Source: Benincasa hispida
Lineage: Eukaryota > Streptophyta > Magnoliopsida > Cucurbitales > Cucurbitaceae
NCBI RefSeq assembly: GCF_009727055.1
Contig: NC_052351.1
Coordinates: 58,989,508 to 59,053,507 of the forward strand
Reading direction: 5' to 3'
DNA length: 64,000 nt
Below the pieces are notes generated by a model, which saw only the letters and a program-made list of their open reading frames with translations, searched no databases and had not been told where the DNA came from. The translations under genes and the position numbers were made by a program. Below are positions 1-10,057 of this stretch, piece after piece. Positions within the stretch are counted from its first letter, which is position 1. Each line of letters opens with the position of its first letter.

Positions 1-1555
1 TCTCTTCAAAGGACATAAAGTAGAGTGTGTGAGGACTAATTGGGAGAAGACTATGCGTTGGTGGAAGAACGCATGCGTTGGTAGCAAGACCATGCGTTGG
101 TCAAGAAGTTCCAAGAGGGGAAATGCTGTCGGGCAGAAAAGACAGGAAGTAGCATCAATTTGGAACGAGGAGTTCTCTTAGAATACTCATGCGTTTGATG
201 TGATTTCAAAGCCATCTGAAAGCTAAAAGAGTCTAGTTTTCAGGGTAGAGCTTCTAGAGAAGAAGCTTCAAGGGATTGGTCTGGAAATTGAGAAAAAGAC
301 ATAAGGGTTAGGCTGTCGGGTAAGTTTGGGCCAGTCTTGAAGATTTTGAGATTCCAGCCAAACCACGAGGAGTTATGAGCTAAGATTTTATGGTAAGCTT
401 TCGAGACATTTTAGAACATGTTTTCAGAAGGAAGTATCTTAAAATAAGTCTGGAACTATGAATAATCTAAGCTGATATTTGAATCTGGAATTTAGGGTTC
501 AAAAGGGAAACCAAGGAGACTTAAGGAACTTCGGAAAGGAAAGTTCCTAACCAACCAAGGTGAGTGGTTATTGTGTGTTGTATTGATGTAATTTATATAT
601 ATAGATAAATATATATAGGTGATAATGTTAAATTGGCATGATCAGGGATATATGTTTATCTTGTTACTATGCTTGTTAAGATATTGTTTGTATGTTTGTT
701 TTGGAAACTGAAATTGTACCCGGGGTATATAGTTAGCATGCTTGAAAAGGTATTTGGCGGAAAAATATAGTTGGCTTCGGTCGACAAAAAATGATAGTCG
801 ATGATGACCGGCGGGAAATATAGTCAAGTTACCTAAGCATAGCTAGTGGGAAAATAGTCGATGTGCACATTGACGGAATAATAGGGTACATGGAAAGTTT
901 CCACAGGAATTGTTGTTGTCTTAGTATATTTGTGAAAGTACTGGGAAAATGTAGGATCATACCAGGGATAACCAATGGTAAAGCTGGGGATGTTTTTATT
1001 ATGTGGTAACCAGCGGTCAAGCTGGGGTTGATTATTTTTAACCAGCAGTCGAGCTTGGATTAATCCAGCGGTCTGGCTGGAGAAATAGTTGTAAACTTGT
1101 GGTAATGTTCTTATTGACTATGCATTGATTTCCGAAAGTATATTTCTGTAGTCAAAATTATTTTTTTATCTAAAGGCACCACTCACTGGGCTTTATAGCT
1201 CATGTTTTCCATGTTTTATGTTTTACACCCCCTCTCTCCCCCCCTCAGGTAGCGAAAGGTGAGAAGTTCCCGGGTGCTGCTAAGGTCAAGTTCTGCCACA
1301 AGCCTTAGTTACATTTCCGGAGGGTTTTACAGTTGTTCTTGTAAATTTGTTGTCAAGCCTTGGAATTGTATAAACATTACATTGTTGTATTATAAAATGG
1401 GCCTACTTAATCAGTTGATTGTTGAATTTGTTCATTGGTATTAGAGTTATTTTACGCATGAGTTATGAGGTAGTAAGTGTCAACAAAAGGGTTGATAACT
1501 GCTGCAGTCATGCCCTTTCTCAGGCTCGGAAGGTAGTCTGGGGCTTGGTGTGACA
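1..1555 (+). mobile_element. Ty3/gypsy (Tekay/Del-like) LTR, 3' portion, runs off window start
   Basis: This stretch has no convincing coding frame and looks like the 3' part of a long gypsy LTR. It ends at 1555 in GTGTGACA, a typical TG..CA style LTR end, and is followed at once by foreign minus-strand gypsy pol sequence. A segment near 1175-1250 (CACTCACTGGGCTTTATAGCTC and a C-rich tract) resembles the region seen in reverse at 33660-33780. Short internal repeats occur: CATGCGTTGGT units at about 60-110 and CCAGCGGTC..GCTGG units at about 1005-1080. The start lies outside the window, so length and TSD cannot be checked. It truncates the neighbouring gypsy pol gene before integrase. Confidence 0.6.
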
Positions 1556-2313
1556 TCCACCCTACGAACTTTCTCTTCCAGATAAGGATAACACCGCTGT
1601 GCATCGATAATTCTCTGCCTTAGACTTGGTTACACTGACAACTGCGCTAACTGTGCCGTGACCTTCCCTACTGCCATTGCAATTTTGACCCACGCTTGAT
1701 CCTGTCTCTTATACACATCTAGATGTGTATAAGAGACAGGTGCTAACTGTGCCGTGACCTTCCCTACTGCCATTGCAATTTTGGCCGCTCCAGCTCCTTG
1801 CACAAATGAGTCTGTCTAGTAATGAGGACTGTTGATGAGCCACTTTTCTACTTAGGGCATCTAACACTACATTTTCCTTTCCTGGGTGGTACAAAATTTC
1901 GCAATCATAATCCTTCACTAGCTCTAACCACCTTCTTTGCCTCATGTTCAACTTCTTCTGAGTGAAAAAGTTCTTTAAACTCTTGTGGTCGGTGAAAATT
2001 TGTATCTTCTCTCCATATAAGTAGTGCCTCCAGATCTTGAGAGCGAAAACCATTGCTGCTAATTCCATGTTGTGTGTGGGATAATTCTATTCATGCTTCT
2101 TTAACTGACATGAAACTTAAGCAACTACTCTGCCCTGCTGCATCAATATGCATCCCAAACCCTTCTTGGACGCGTCACTGTAAATGACAAAACCACTTGA
2201 TCCATCTGGTACTATAAGAATTGGGGTTGATACCAGCCTCTGCTTGAGATCTTGGAAACTGCTCTCACAAGCCTAATTTCAAATGAAAGGAGCTCTCTTG
2301 CGAGTCAACTGAG
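1556..2313 (-). pseudogene. pol: Gypsy RNase H and start of the linker to integrase, broken
   Basis: On the minus strand this encodes the RNase H domain of a Ty3/gypsy polyprotein. Visible blocks are FVIYSDASKKGLG (first catalytic Asp), then [31 protein letters not shown] (catalytic Asp) and [22 protein letters not shown], followed by LDALSRKV. RNase H degrades the RNA strand of the RNA/DNA hybrid during reverse transcription. Downstream of the adapter artefact a linker segment with LRQRIIDAQ is recognisable, then the gene stops at 1556. Stops and frameshifts occur between 2069 and 2313, and the mate-pair adapter at 1702-1739 disrupts the frame artificially. No integrase is present. Confidence 0.85.
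1702..1739. other. Nextera/Tn5 mosaic-end junction adapter left in the assembly (artefact)
   Basis: Bases 1702-1720 read CTGTCTCTTATACACATCT, the 19-bp Tn5 mosaic end, and 1721-1739 are its exact reverse complement. This head-to-head pair is the circularisation junction of Nextera mate-pair libraries and is not natural plant DNA. A 42-bp stretch of gypsy sequence is present on both sides (1646-1687 and 1742-1783), identical over that length but followed by different bases. This fits a chimeric read joining two repeat copies. It breaks the minus-strand gypsy reading frame and creates a false C-terminal tail on the RNase H frame. Confidence 0.97.
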
Positions 2314-2803
2314 TCAATGGGTGGTTATGCGAGAGAAGTCCTTTACAAATAGTCTATAATTGTCTACTAACCCCAGGAAACTATGCACCTCACTGACTGT
2401 GGTTGGATGAGCCCAACTTGTAACTGCCTCAATCTTTGAAGGATCCACGGAGATTCGTTCCTTCGATACTACATGTCCTAGAAAGGACACCTGCCTCAAC
2501 CAAAACTCACATTTAGAGAACTTAGCATACAGCTTATTGGTTCTCAATGTCTCCAAAACTTTTCACAACTGCTCCTCATGCTCGGCCTCTGTGTTGGAAT
2601 AAATGAAGATATCATCAATAAAAACAATCACAAAGGTGTCGATGAATTCCTTGAACACCCTATTCATAAATCCATAAACACCATTGGGGAATTCGTTACA
2701 CCGAACGATATCACTATGAACTCATATTGGCCATACCTCGATCGACAAGTTGTCTTGGGTATGTCACTGTTCTTTATTCTCAAGTGATGGTATCCTGACT
2801 GAA
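2314..2803 (-). pseudogene. pol: Gypsy reverse transcriptase, palm/thumb part
   Basis: Minus-strand RT segment. Going from 2803 downwards the frame shows [16 protein letters not shown], then [18 protein letters not shown], then [15 protein letters not shown] followed by FIDD at about 2608-2622 (the polymerase xxDD motif, here FIDD as usual for this clade). The block [26 protein letters not shown] follows. RT copies element RNA into cDNA. This piece continues the RT segment at 5113-5281, from which it is separated by the solo LTR at 2809-5112. A frameshift and stops are present near 2690-2760. Confidence 0.88.
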
Positions 2804-2808
2804 GATCA

Positions 2809-5112
2809 TGTTGGGATTAGTGTCCTAATTCTCCCGGAGTCTCGTTGTTTTGTAAAGATACACATTGTTCAATGAATAAAATAAGTGTTATTTAATTATG
2901 GCATTTACTTATATCCAATAAATAAAACTCCTTGGTTATCTTATGCAAACTTAAGCATTTATTATGTTGATATTAAGTTGGATTCATGCCTTAATGATAA
3001 CCTTAAACCCCTAGGTCTGTATATAGGGATTTAAGATGGGAATACCCTGATCCTAGGTTGGGACACTACGGATACGGGACCCGCTTTGTAGAGGGTCTGC
3101 AAGTGTTGTTTAAAACTACTGCAGATTGGTTTTAGATCACTTGCTGGTAACCCAAAAAAATTCAATGTGGAGGGACGTAGGTGGGGGTGTTCCTATTACA
3201 AAAAGAGTTTGTATAAGACTTGGGACCATGAGATGACTAGGACTATGGTTATATAATTGCCCGTTGATACTAGAGGGACTTGCATCTCACCTAAATGAAA
3301 AAAAAAAAGACCCATAGGTGGACACAAAACCTCAATTCTTGAGTTTTTTGAAGGAAACTCCTGCTTTTTGAGGGCGGGTCCTTTGTATTAGTATGGGTGA
3401 GGATGTGGTCAGATCCAACTTCAACATGCCTACCTTTTTAGGGACTTGTCTTGATCGGGAGGCTGGGAACTCAATCCAATTAATATGGAATCACTTTCTT
3501 TCCCGGAAGCAGGATAAGAGAGAGATTGTTCTCCCTTTAAGAGAGCTACATTTCCAGGGCTTGAACATAGTGGACCCACAACTTCTCTTTGGAAGGGAGA
3601 AGAGCTCAAGTCATTAGTAAGACTATGACTTATGTTCATTTTAGAGGGATTAAGTGGCGTGGTACTAAGAAGGGACAGATGTTAAACAGGGGACATAACG
3701 GTTTATTGGCCCCAAAAAAAAAAATAAAAAGGGCCCCGCTGTACTTACGAACGCGATTTTGTGAAGGGTTTTGCACTAACTGATTGGTTTAAGGATGGAC
3801 ACATTAATATATCTTGTGGGTAAGGAGGAAGTTTCAGCTTTGTCCAGTTCTTTAGTGAGTGCCTGAGTTTAAACGGATGGTGGGATCCTGACTAAAAGAT
3901 TTTAGTCAGTTCATTGCACGTACCATTTGGAGAGCTTCGAGCTACAGGGTCCATGAGGTCCCTTTGATAGCTCAATGGGATTCAGTGAGGATCAGTTCTT
4001 TGGTGTTGAATTTCGAAATGTTCCAAATTTGACTAGAGGTTATTTTGAATTTATATATGATATAACGGTTTTGATGTATGAGATTACAAATCTAGTGGAC
4101 AATTTGATGTAAATATGGTGATTGACATTAAGTTACCATGGTAACTAATTTAATTATTGATTATTAATTTTTTTCTTTTTTAAAATAAACCAAGTAAGTG
4201 GGTGGTTATTGAATCATTGTAACCGTGAGTTTTAAAAAGGAAAAATTTGGTTTTTCCTATTTGAAAAGAGGTTTTACAAGAGATTTTGGGAAAAGGTTTG
4301 GTTTTCTCTTTTCTAACACAAAAGAACTCACGAAAGTTTGTTCAAGTTAAATTCAGAATTTACTAAACGACGGCTGGGCGAGCTTAAACGAATCATGCAG
4401 AGTAAGAGCTTAAACGATCGTTGGCAATATTTTACTAAAACAATTCACATACCTAGCTTTGCTAGACGATCGCTGGCCCAAGGTTAAAACGATCGTTGTA
4501 GAGTCTGTGAAGCGCGGAAAAATCAAGCTAAACTGATGAGCTAACAATCGCATAGCTTTTGCTTAAGATTTGATCGCATTTAAACTTTATCCTAAAACGA
4601 TTGGGTAATGCGACCTATACGATAGGACTTCGCCCATCTCCCACTTTTGCCCAGTCGTGTAACTTTGATCGTTGTTTTGTCCAGTTCGGTCTGGCCTCAA
4701 TACCAAGTCCGAATAGAGCCCCACCCTCTGGATTCTCACACCGAGAATACCAAGGTCGCCTTGTTGGTGGTGTCAGACTCAACTCGACACCGTCGAGGTT
4801 TTCTGGAGGCCGTTCGTGTTGCTGAAGAGTTCGTGCCGAGGAGATCGTTGAGGACGAGCGCAAAGTGTTCGTGCGATGTTGTGGTCGTATAGATCGAGTG
4901 TTCGAGGTTGCTAATTGTTTGACCGGTCACGCAATGGAGCGTGGAGACGCTTTTGCCGTTGTTCGTTCAGTTTGCTCTCTATTCTTAGAGTTTTTTCATG
5001 CTGTAATTTCTGCATATAACCATTTGTTTGAAGTCGACTGTAAAAGCATTATTTGTTGACGATTGTAATTTTGATCCGCTGGCCATAAGGATCTCAGTTC
5101 TGATTTCCTTCA
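2809..5112 (+). mobile_element. Copia solo LTR (2.3 kb) inserted in gypsy RT
   Basis: The insert starts TGTTGGGATTAG and ends GATTTCCTTCA. It is flanked by GATCA (2804-2808) and GATTA (5113-5117), a 5-bp target-site duplication with one change. The gypsy RT frame continues on both sides (VFSKINL on the right, SGYHHLRI on the left), so the insertion point is clear. Its first 250 bp match the LTR at 29343-30858 read on the minus strand. No internal genes remain, so it is a solo LTR formed by LTR-LTR recombination. It carries a cluster of ACGATCG-type motifs (about 4370-4620) and the conserved small hairpin at 4731-4751. Confidence 0.85.
4731..4751 (+). promoter_or_regulatory. Conserved LTR hairpin ATTCTCA..TGAGAAT (copy 1)
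   Basis: A 7-bp inverted repeat, ATTCTCA then its complement after CAC, here with one mismatch (CGAGAAT), followed by ACCAAGG. The same hairpin recurs at the equivalent place of other copia LTRs in the window (16683-16704 reversed, 45177-45198, 52611-52632, 56702-56723). Position in the 3' third of the LTR suggests it is in the transcribed R/U5 part. Function is unknown. Confidence 0.55.
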
Positions 5113-5281
5113 GATTAATCTTTGAGAACACCGTTGCTTTCTGCAACTGATTGAACAAGTCATCAATCCTGGAGAGGGGATACTTATTTTTTACAGTCAT
5201 CTTGTTCAGCTCTCTATAATCAATGCACAGACGCAATGATCCATCCTTTTTTTTCACAAACAAAACGGGTGCACCCCATGA
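5113..5281 (-). pseudogene. pol: Gypsy reverse transcriptase, fingers part
   Basis: Minus-strand RT segment with [36 protein letters not shown], and [18 protein letters not shown], the classic gypsy RT fingers and first palm Asp region. It lies between two solo LTRs: the Athila-like LTR at 5287-6977 on its 5' side and the copia LTR at 2809-5112 on its 3' side. Within this short segment the frame is still open. The preceding part of the same gene resumes at 6983 and the following part at 2803. Confidence 0.88.
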
Positions 5282-5286
5282 TGACA

Positions 5287-6977
5287 TGATAACGGGCATA
5301 AATGCACGTTATCATAATGCTAAGTTCTTAAACAATGCTGGCTTGCATTGATAAAACATGTTAAATTGCGTCCAAAAAACATTAAGTTTATTATATTGCG
5401 GTCGCATGCGTTCATCGCATTAGAATAGTTGATTTTGTATTTTTGTGCAGAATATACGATGACGCAAGGCGGAAATTGCGATCATAGGAAATCATTGGTC
5501 GAGCGCAGCATTACCGCAAAGCATTACGGTGATCGTGTTCGCAAATATTCACCCGAGAAGGATTGCCGCAACTTGGTCAGCGCAACATTTGGGCGCATCT
5601 GGATGAAAGGCTAATTAATCACGATAGGACAGAAAGTTGATGATAGTTGAATTCGAATTAAGTTGACAGCCGATAATGATCATAAGTACATTCAGCTTTT
5701 CGGTGAAAAATATTCGGCGCATCAGTCAGGAATTAAAGCCATCCCATCTGTACAATCATGAGAGAGAAGCCGCCTTTCACCCTGGATGTTCTATAAATAT
5801 CAAGGGCATCCTTCAAAAAAGAGGTTGATGGGTTGATCAGTTAATCAGTTCACCAGTTCACCAGTTTACGAATTTGAGAGCTCAGCTCATCTTTGTTCAT
5901 AGTTTTCCTTTCATTTTAAGGCGGAGCAAGAGAAGAGTGGTGACGCCAGAGATTGCTCAGGGCAACTCGAGAGAGAACCTTGAGTCATAGAAGCAGAGTG
6001 CAGGCTGACTCTCGCGAGAGTGAGATTATCTTTTGAGCACGAGTAGAAAAACAGTGTAAAAGCCTGGGCAGCAAGAGATTGCTACCAGATCCTTTATTCT
6101 ATACTTGCATTGTTATTTTGTACTTCATCTTTATATTTATATAATGGAAGTTCTATTTCTACATATGTTCACTCTCTTAGCATGCATGAGTAAACTAGTT
6201 GAATGGGATGAGAAGAACTAAGCTAACATGACCTAGGAAGTTCATTGCTTGCGATTGTCTTGTTTTATGTTGTGCCAAATACCCTTTAGAGCTAGTTGAG
6301 AGAGAGTCTAAAGAAAGAGCCTAATGACTCGAGAGAGCTAGGTTAGAATCTGGACTCGAGAGAGCAAGATTAGAACTGCATAAACAAGAAATAGGGACTT
6401 AGAGATAAGCTCTGTTTGTCAACCTGCATCGCATGCATCCTAGAGATGGGAATGATATTATGTGGTCACCTTATTTGTGTGTGCGCCATTTCGTCATTGC
6501 ATAAATAAGAATAGAGGCTTATGTGTAGGTCCTATAGACTTGGTGCATATATCGCATGTGTTCTAGCCTTAGAAGCTGTGGCATTCGCACCGAGAGGTGG
6601 TTTACTGTTGAATTCATGTTGCATGATCGCATAGCATGAACGCATCCTAGGAAGTGTTAGCCGAAACTTTTCTCAACCTATTCACTGCATACTCATTGCA
6701 TTTCCCGTTTATCAACTCTTTTCAAACTCCGCCGCATTTTTTTATTTTTCATTAATGCAAACAACAATCCCAAAAATTTATTTATTTATCCGGTTACCGC
6801 AAAGTTTTCATAAAAATTACCAACGCAACCTGTTTTCAAAAGTCCCTGAGTTTGACCCTGGAATTATTAGGAAACTCAGTGGAATCTACACTTGGATTCC
6901 GCTGAGGAAACTTGAATGCCCAATGCAATTTCACCATCGCATATCATCCATAATTCACTTCATAAAATCAAGCACCA
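5287..6977 (+). mobile_element. Athila-like solo LTR with perfect TSD
   Basis: Starts TGATAACGGGC and ends AAGCACCA. It is flanked by identical 5-bp duplications TGACA (5282-5286 and 6978-6982). The sequence is homologous along its length to the 5' LTR at 57520-59220, which is followed by a tRNA-Asp-type PBS and Athila-like gag, and that sets its family. Length is 1691 bp versus 1701 bp. It splits the RT of the minus-strand gypsy element between the PSVS and WGAPVLF blocks. No internal region is left, so it is a solo LTR. The first 30 bp form an inverted repeat, TGATAAC..GTTATCA. Confidence 0.9.
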
Positions 6978-6982
6978 TGACA

Positions 6983-7740
6983 CACTAGGGTGTATGAAAC
7001 CCTTGTCCAACAACTCCTGCAACTAGACCTTAAGTTCCCTCAACTCTACTGGTGCCATCCTGTATGGAGCTTTCGAAATGGGGGTTATGCTTGGCTACAA
7101 CTCAATAGAAAAATCTATCTCCCACTGCAGGGGCAATCCAAGAAGGTCCTCTGGAAAAACGTTTGGAAAATCTCTTACTACTGGCTCTGAAGTCAAGGTG
7201 ACTTCAGCCTCTCTAGTGTTAATGACACTAGCCATAATGCTCCAAGCTCCTTGGTCAAAAAGTCTATTGGCCTTAAATGTTGAAATCACTTTGGGTAGAA
7301 CCCCGGTCTCAACCCCTTTAAACTTAAAACTAGCTCCTGTAGAAGGGTTAAAGATGACCTCCTTATGAGAGCAATCTATGCTGGCATGATTAGCAGCTAA
7401 CCAATCCATGCCTAGTATCACATCAAAGTCATGCATATCTGGAATTATCAAGGTCACATCTAATGCATGATTTGCTATCTCTACCTGACATGCCTTTATC
7501 TTTTTAGTAGCTAACATGATCTCTCCTGATGGAGTGGAAATAGATAGTGGAAAGAGCAAAGGTTCTGACTCTAACATGGCATGCTTTACAAATATGAAGG
7601 ATACAAATGAGTGCGGAGAGCCAAAGTCAAACAAAACTAAAGCATGGTGCCCAAAAATGGGAAGCGTACCTATCACCACTGTGCCTGACTTCTTGACCTC
7701 GTGCCGAGTGGTAGAAAACACTCTACCCTATTGCTGTTGA
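6983..7740 (-). pseudogene. pol: Gypsy aspartic protease and start of reverse transcriptase
   Basis: On the minus strand, from 7721 downward, the frame reads through a retroviral-type aspartic protease: GTLPIFGHHALVLFDFGSPHSF, where the catalytic D-S-G is changed to D-F-G, then FDVILGMDWL, the second conserved block. The linker then runs into the RT start (PVVRDFPNVFPEDLLGLP, IDFSIEL, later YRMAPVELRELK and LLDKGFIHPSV), reaching the Athila-like solo LTR at 6978. The protease normally cuts Gag-Pol; the Ser-to-Phe change and a stop after IEL mean this copy is dead. The upstream zinc-knuckle region follows at higher coordinates. Confidence 0.88.
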
Positions 7741-8940
7741 CAACTCAGGCCTCCTTGAAACGAGCTTACGAGTTGGCCCCTGGGTTCAAGCACGTTCCTT
7801 CTTGGGAATTTCTCTGACATATGCCCCTTCTGACCACATTGAAAACAAACCTCAAGCTGGCTAGGCAACGTCCCTAGTGTCGCCTACCACAAGTAATACA
7901 AATCGGCTTATCTTCCTTGAATTCACAACTTGAGAGCCTTGTTATCCCCACTGACGTGGAACATTAACTATGTTTTGGTTCCTTTGTTGATGCTGAGGAG
8001 CCATTGGCTCAGCCTTCCTTTTCTGATCTGTAGAGGTCCCAATCTTGAGTGACTTCCTATACTCTTCTCCCATCTGGGAGTCAGTATCAATTCTCATGAC
8101 GGCCCGTAGTGCTGCAACATACGTCTTGAGGACAAGGCATGTACCATACCTTGCAATCCGCTCCTCAAACCCTATATGAACCTCTCTGTCCTCGTTGCCT
8201 CGGTGGCTACTAGCTCAAGAGCAAAGTGGGACAACTTATCAAATTCCTACTCATATTCTTCTATCGACATAACTTTCTATTTCAAGTTCAAGAACTCTGC
8301 CTGCTTGTTGTATCGGGTGTTGGCTAAAATATACTTTTCATAAAAACGCTCCTTGAATTGCTCCCAGGTTGCAAGTCCCCCACCAGTATCAATCATTTTC
8401 TCTGCTGAACACCTCCAAATCTCTGTGTTGCCAGTCAACATGAAAACTGCACATTGGAACTTGTGCACTTCCGGCCACCTCATAAAATAGAAAATCGTCT
8501 CAATCGATGACAACCACATATCTGCTTTAGTGGGATCCCCCAACGATCCATCAAAGGAGCGTGGGTTTAACTTCCTGAAATCCCTCAAGTGCTTAGTCTC
8601 AACAGACAGGTTTTGCATGTCTCTATTCTGTGGCCGGGTCTGTTACAACTGCTCAGGTGGCACTTGTTCCTTCTAAGCCTGGTTTTGGGCAGTCTGTCCT
8701 GCCATCGTATTACTGATCAACTCCTGTAGTTTTTCCATCAGGGAGGATGCAACAGCTTCACCAACTTGGGTCATAGGTGGATTTGGAGTTGTCGGGACGA
8801 TCTGGTTACCTTCGGCTCTCTCTTCCTGCACCCCTGGAGGGGGAGGATCCTAAACTCGTGGATGTTGCACTTGGGGGTCCTGAACCCCTCCTCTAACAAA
8901 TTTTCTTACTCTAAGTTTAGGTGCTATGTCCTGCCATGAA
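7741..8940 (-). pseudogene. gag: Gypsy gag with CCHC zinc knuckles, broken
   Basis: Minus-strand Gag. A start is plausible near 8935. The best-preserved stretch, 8618-8277, contains LRDFRKLNPRSFDGSLGDP, ADMWLSSIETIF and WEQFKERFYEKY, the retrotransposon gag fold (Retrotrans_gag type). Further down, about 7853-7796 encodes CFQCGQKGHMSEKF, a CX2CX4HX4C knuckle whose last Cys has become Phe. Just upstream of it CITCGRRH.GRC is a second, altered knuckle. Gag forms the virus-like particle and binds element RNA. The N-terminal 300 bp and the knuckle region carry many stops. Confidence 0.85.
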
Positions 8941-9132
8941 CTCGCATGTCAACTTTTTATCTCTGGGTCTTTCTCAGAAACATGCTATTGAAATATTACA
9001 TCACTAATCTCATATATGTACTGAAAACTTTCATTAGTAAGATATACCCAGTGATGACGAGGAATCCATTACTGGGCCACAGGGACTACCTAGACTTACA
9101 TAGTAAGTTAGTCTTCAGAACCCAAAACATGG

Positions 9133-9144
9133 GCTCTAATACCA
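9133..9144 (-). other. Primer binding site (initiator tRNA-Met type)
   Basis: On the minus strand this reads TGGTATTAGAGC, one base from the plant tRNA-iMet PBS consensus TGGTATCAGAGC. It lies two bases inside the 5' LTR end at 9147, the right place for first-strand priming of the minus-strand gypsy element. Confidence 0.8.
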
Positions 9145-9146
9145 AT

Positions 9147-10057
9147 TGTAAGGACCCGACCCCCTAGAACTCAAGCTAGGCCGTTACTAACGTATGCATG
9201 CATGTAAGTTAAAACGACATTATTTTATAATGAAATAAATGTTAAATAAATGAGATAACTAAAAAGATTTGCTTTAATTTCAAATACTTAAAGTCAAATG
9301 ATAGAGTACCCATAAATCATGAAAAGAAACAAAAAGTCTGAAAACAAAACTGAAGCAATAGTCTCAAATCTTAAAACTGAAAAATGTAAAACATAATAGA
9401 AATATTAACATATGAGCGGAAGCATGTAAACTAGTCCCTGGTGGCTCGATCAAGGATTCCTCTTGTCAGTCGCTGATGCATCTTTACCCTTACCTGAATT
9501 AGCAAGATGAGAAAGAATGAGTATAAAAGTACTCAGTAAGTAACCCCACTACTAGGATCAGGCTAGACATCTATGTCCTCTAGATGCCTACCTCTGGTGG
9601 AACATAAATACTCCTCTAGTTCTCATGGAACTCATACATGAAAAACTGATTTTTATCCTATTGTAGTTAAGTATGCCCACTACCTCTAATAAGTCCTGTA
9701 GAACCCACAACCTCTGGTGAATTCTGAAGGAAAACACCATCTCTAGTGAATCCCGAAGGAAACATAACCTTTGGTGGATCCCAAAGGAAATTGCCACCTC
9801 TAGTGAATCCCGAAGGAAACACAACCTCTGGTGAATCCAGAAGGATAACACCACCTCTAGTGAATCCCGAAGGAAACATAACCTCTGGTGGATCCCGAAG
9901 GATAACACCACCTTTAATGAATTCTGAAGGAAACACAACATCTAATGGGCATCTAACTAGTGTACTCCGGCTAATAAGGGAAAGGTTTTTTTTTTCTAAT
10001 CCAAGTTTGACTCTGATTAGATACTAAGTGAGGACACTATCACAATCTCAACATCAC
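9147..10057 (-). mobile_element. Tekay-like 5' LTR, 3' part
   Basis: In minus orientation this LTR ends GGGGGTCGGGTCCTTACA just before the PBS. It is homologous to the 3' half (38938-39744) of the intact Tekay LTR at 37898-39744, including the tandem repeat block and the stretch around CTCAGTAAG. It is cut at 10057 by the copia LTR that begins at 10058; the rest of this LTR is found at 14695-15245. Confidence 0.8.
9670..9955 (-). repeat. Tandem repeat of 28-29 bp inside the Tekay LTR
   Basis: About nine degenerate units of the type AATCCCGAAGGAAACAC followed by AACCTCTGGTG (plus-strand reading). The equivalent block in the other Tekay LTR is at 38990-39198 with units of about 26 bp. Open frames through it (repeating RLCFLRDSLEVV-like peptides) are a by-product of the unit, not a gene. 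Confidence 0.85.

Noticed and set aside
1709..1790. C-terminal extension of the gypsy RNase H frame ending in LLYTSRCV
   Set aside because: Encoded by the mate-pair adapter, not by plant DNA.
4601..4930. Several overlapping short frames on both strands near 4600-4930
   Set aside because: They lie in the 3' part of the copia solo LTR, where no protein is expected, and have no family.
9588..9941. Overlapping open frames with repeated RLCFLRDSLEVV and MFPSGFTRGGV-like peptides
   Set aside because: They are translations of the 28-29-bp tandem repeat in the Tekay LTR; similar frames appear on the other strand and in the LTR at 38990.
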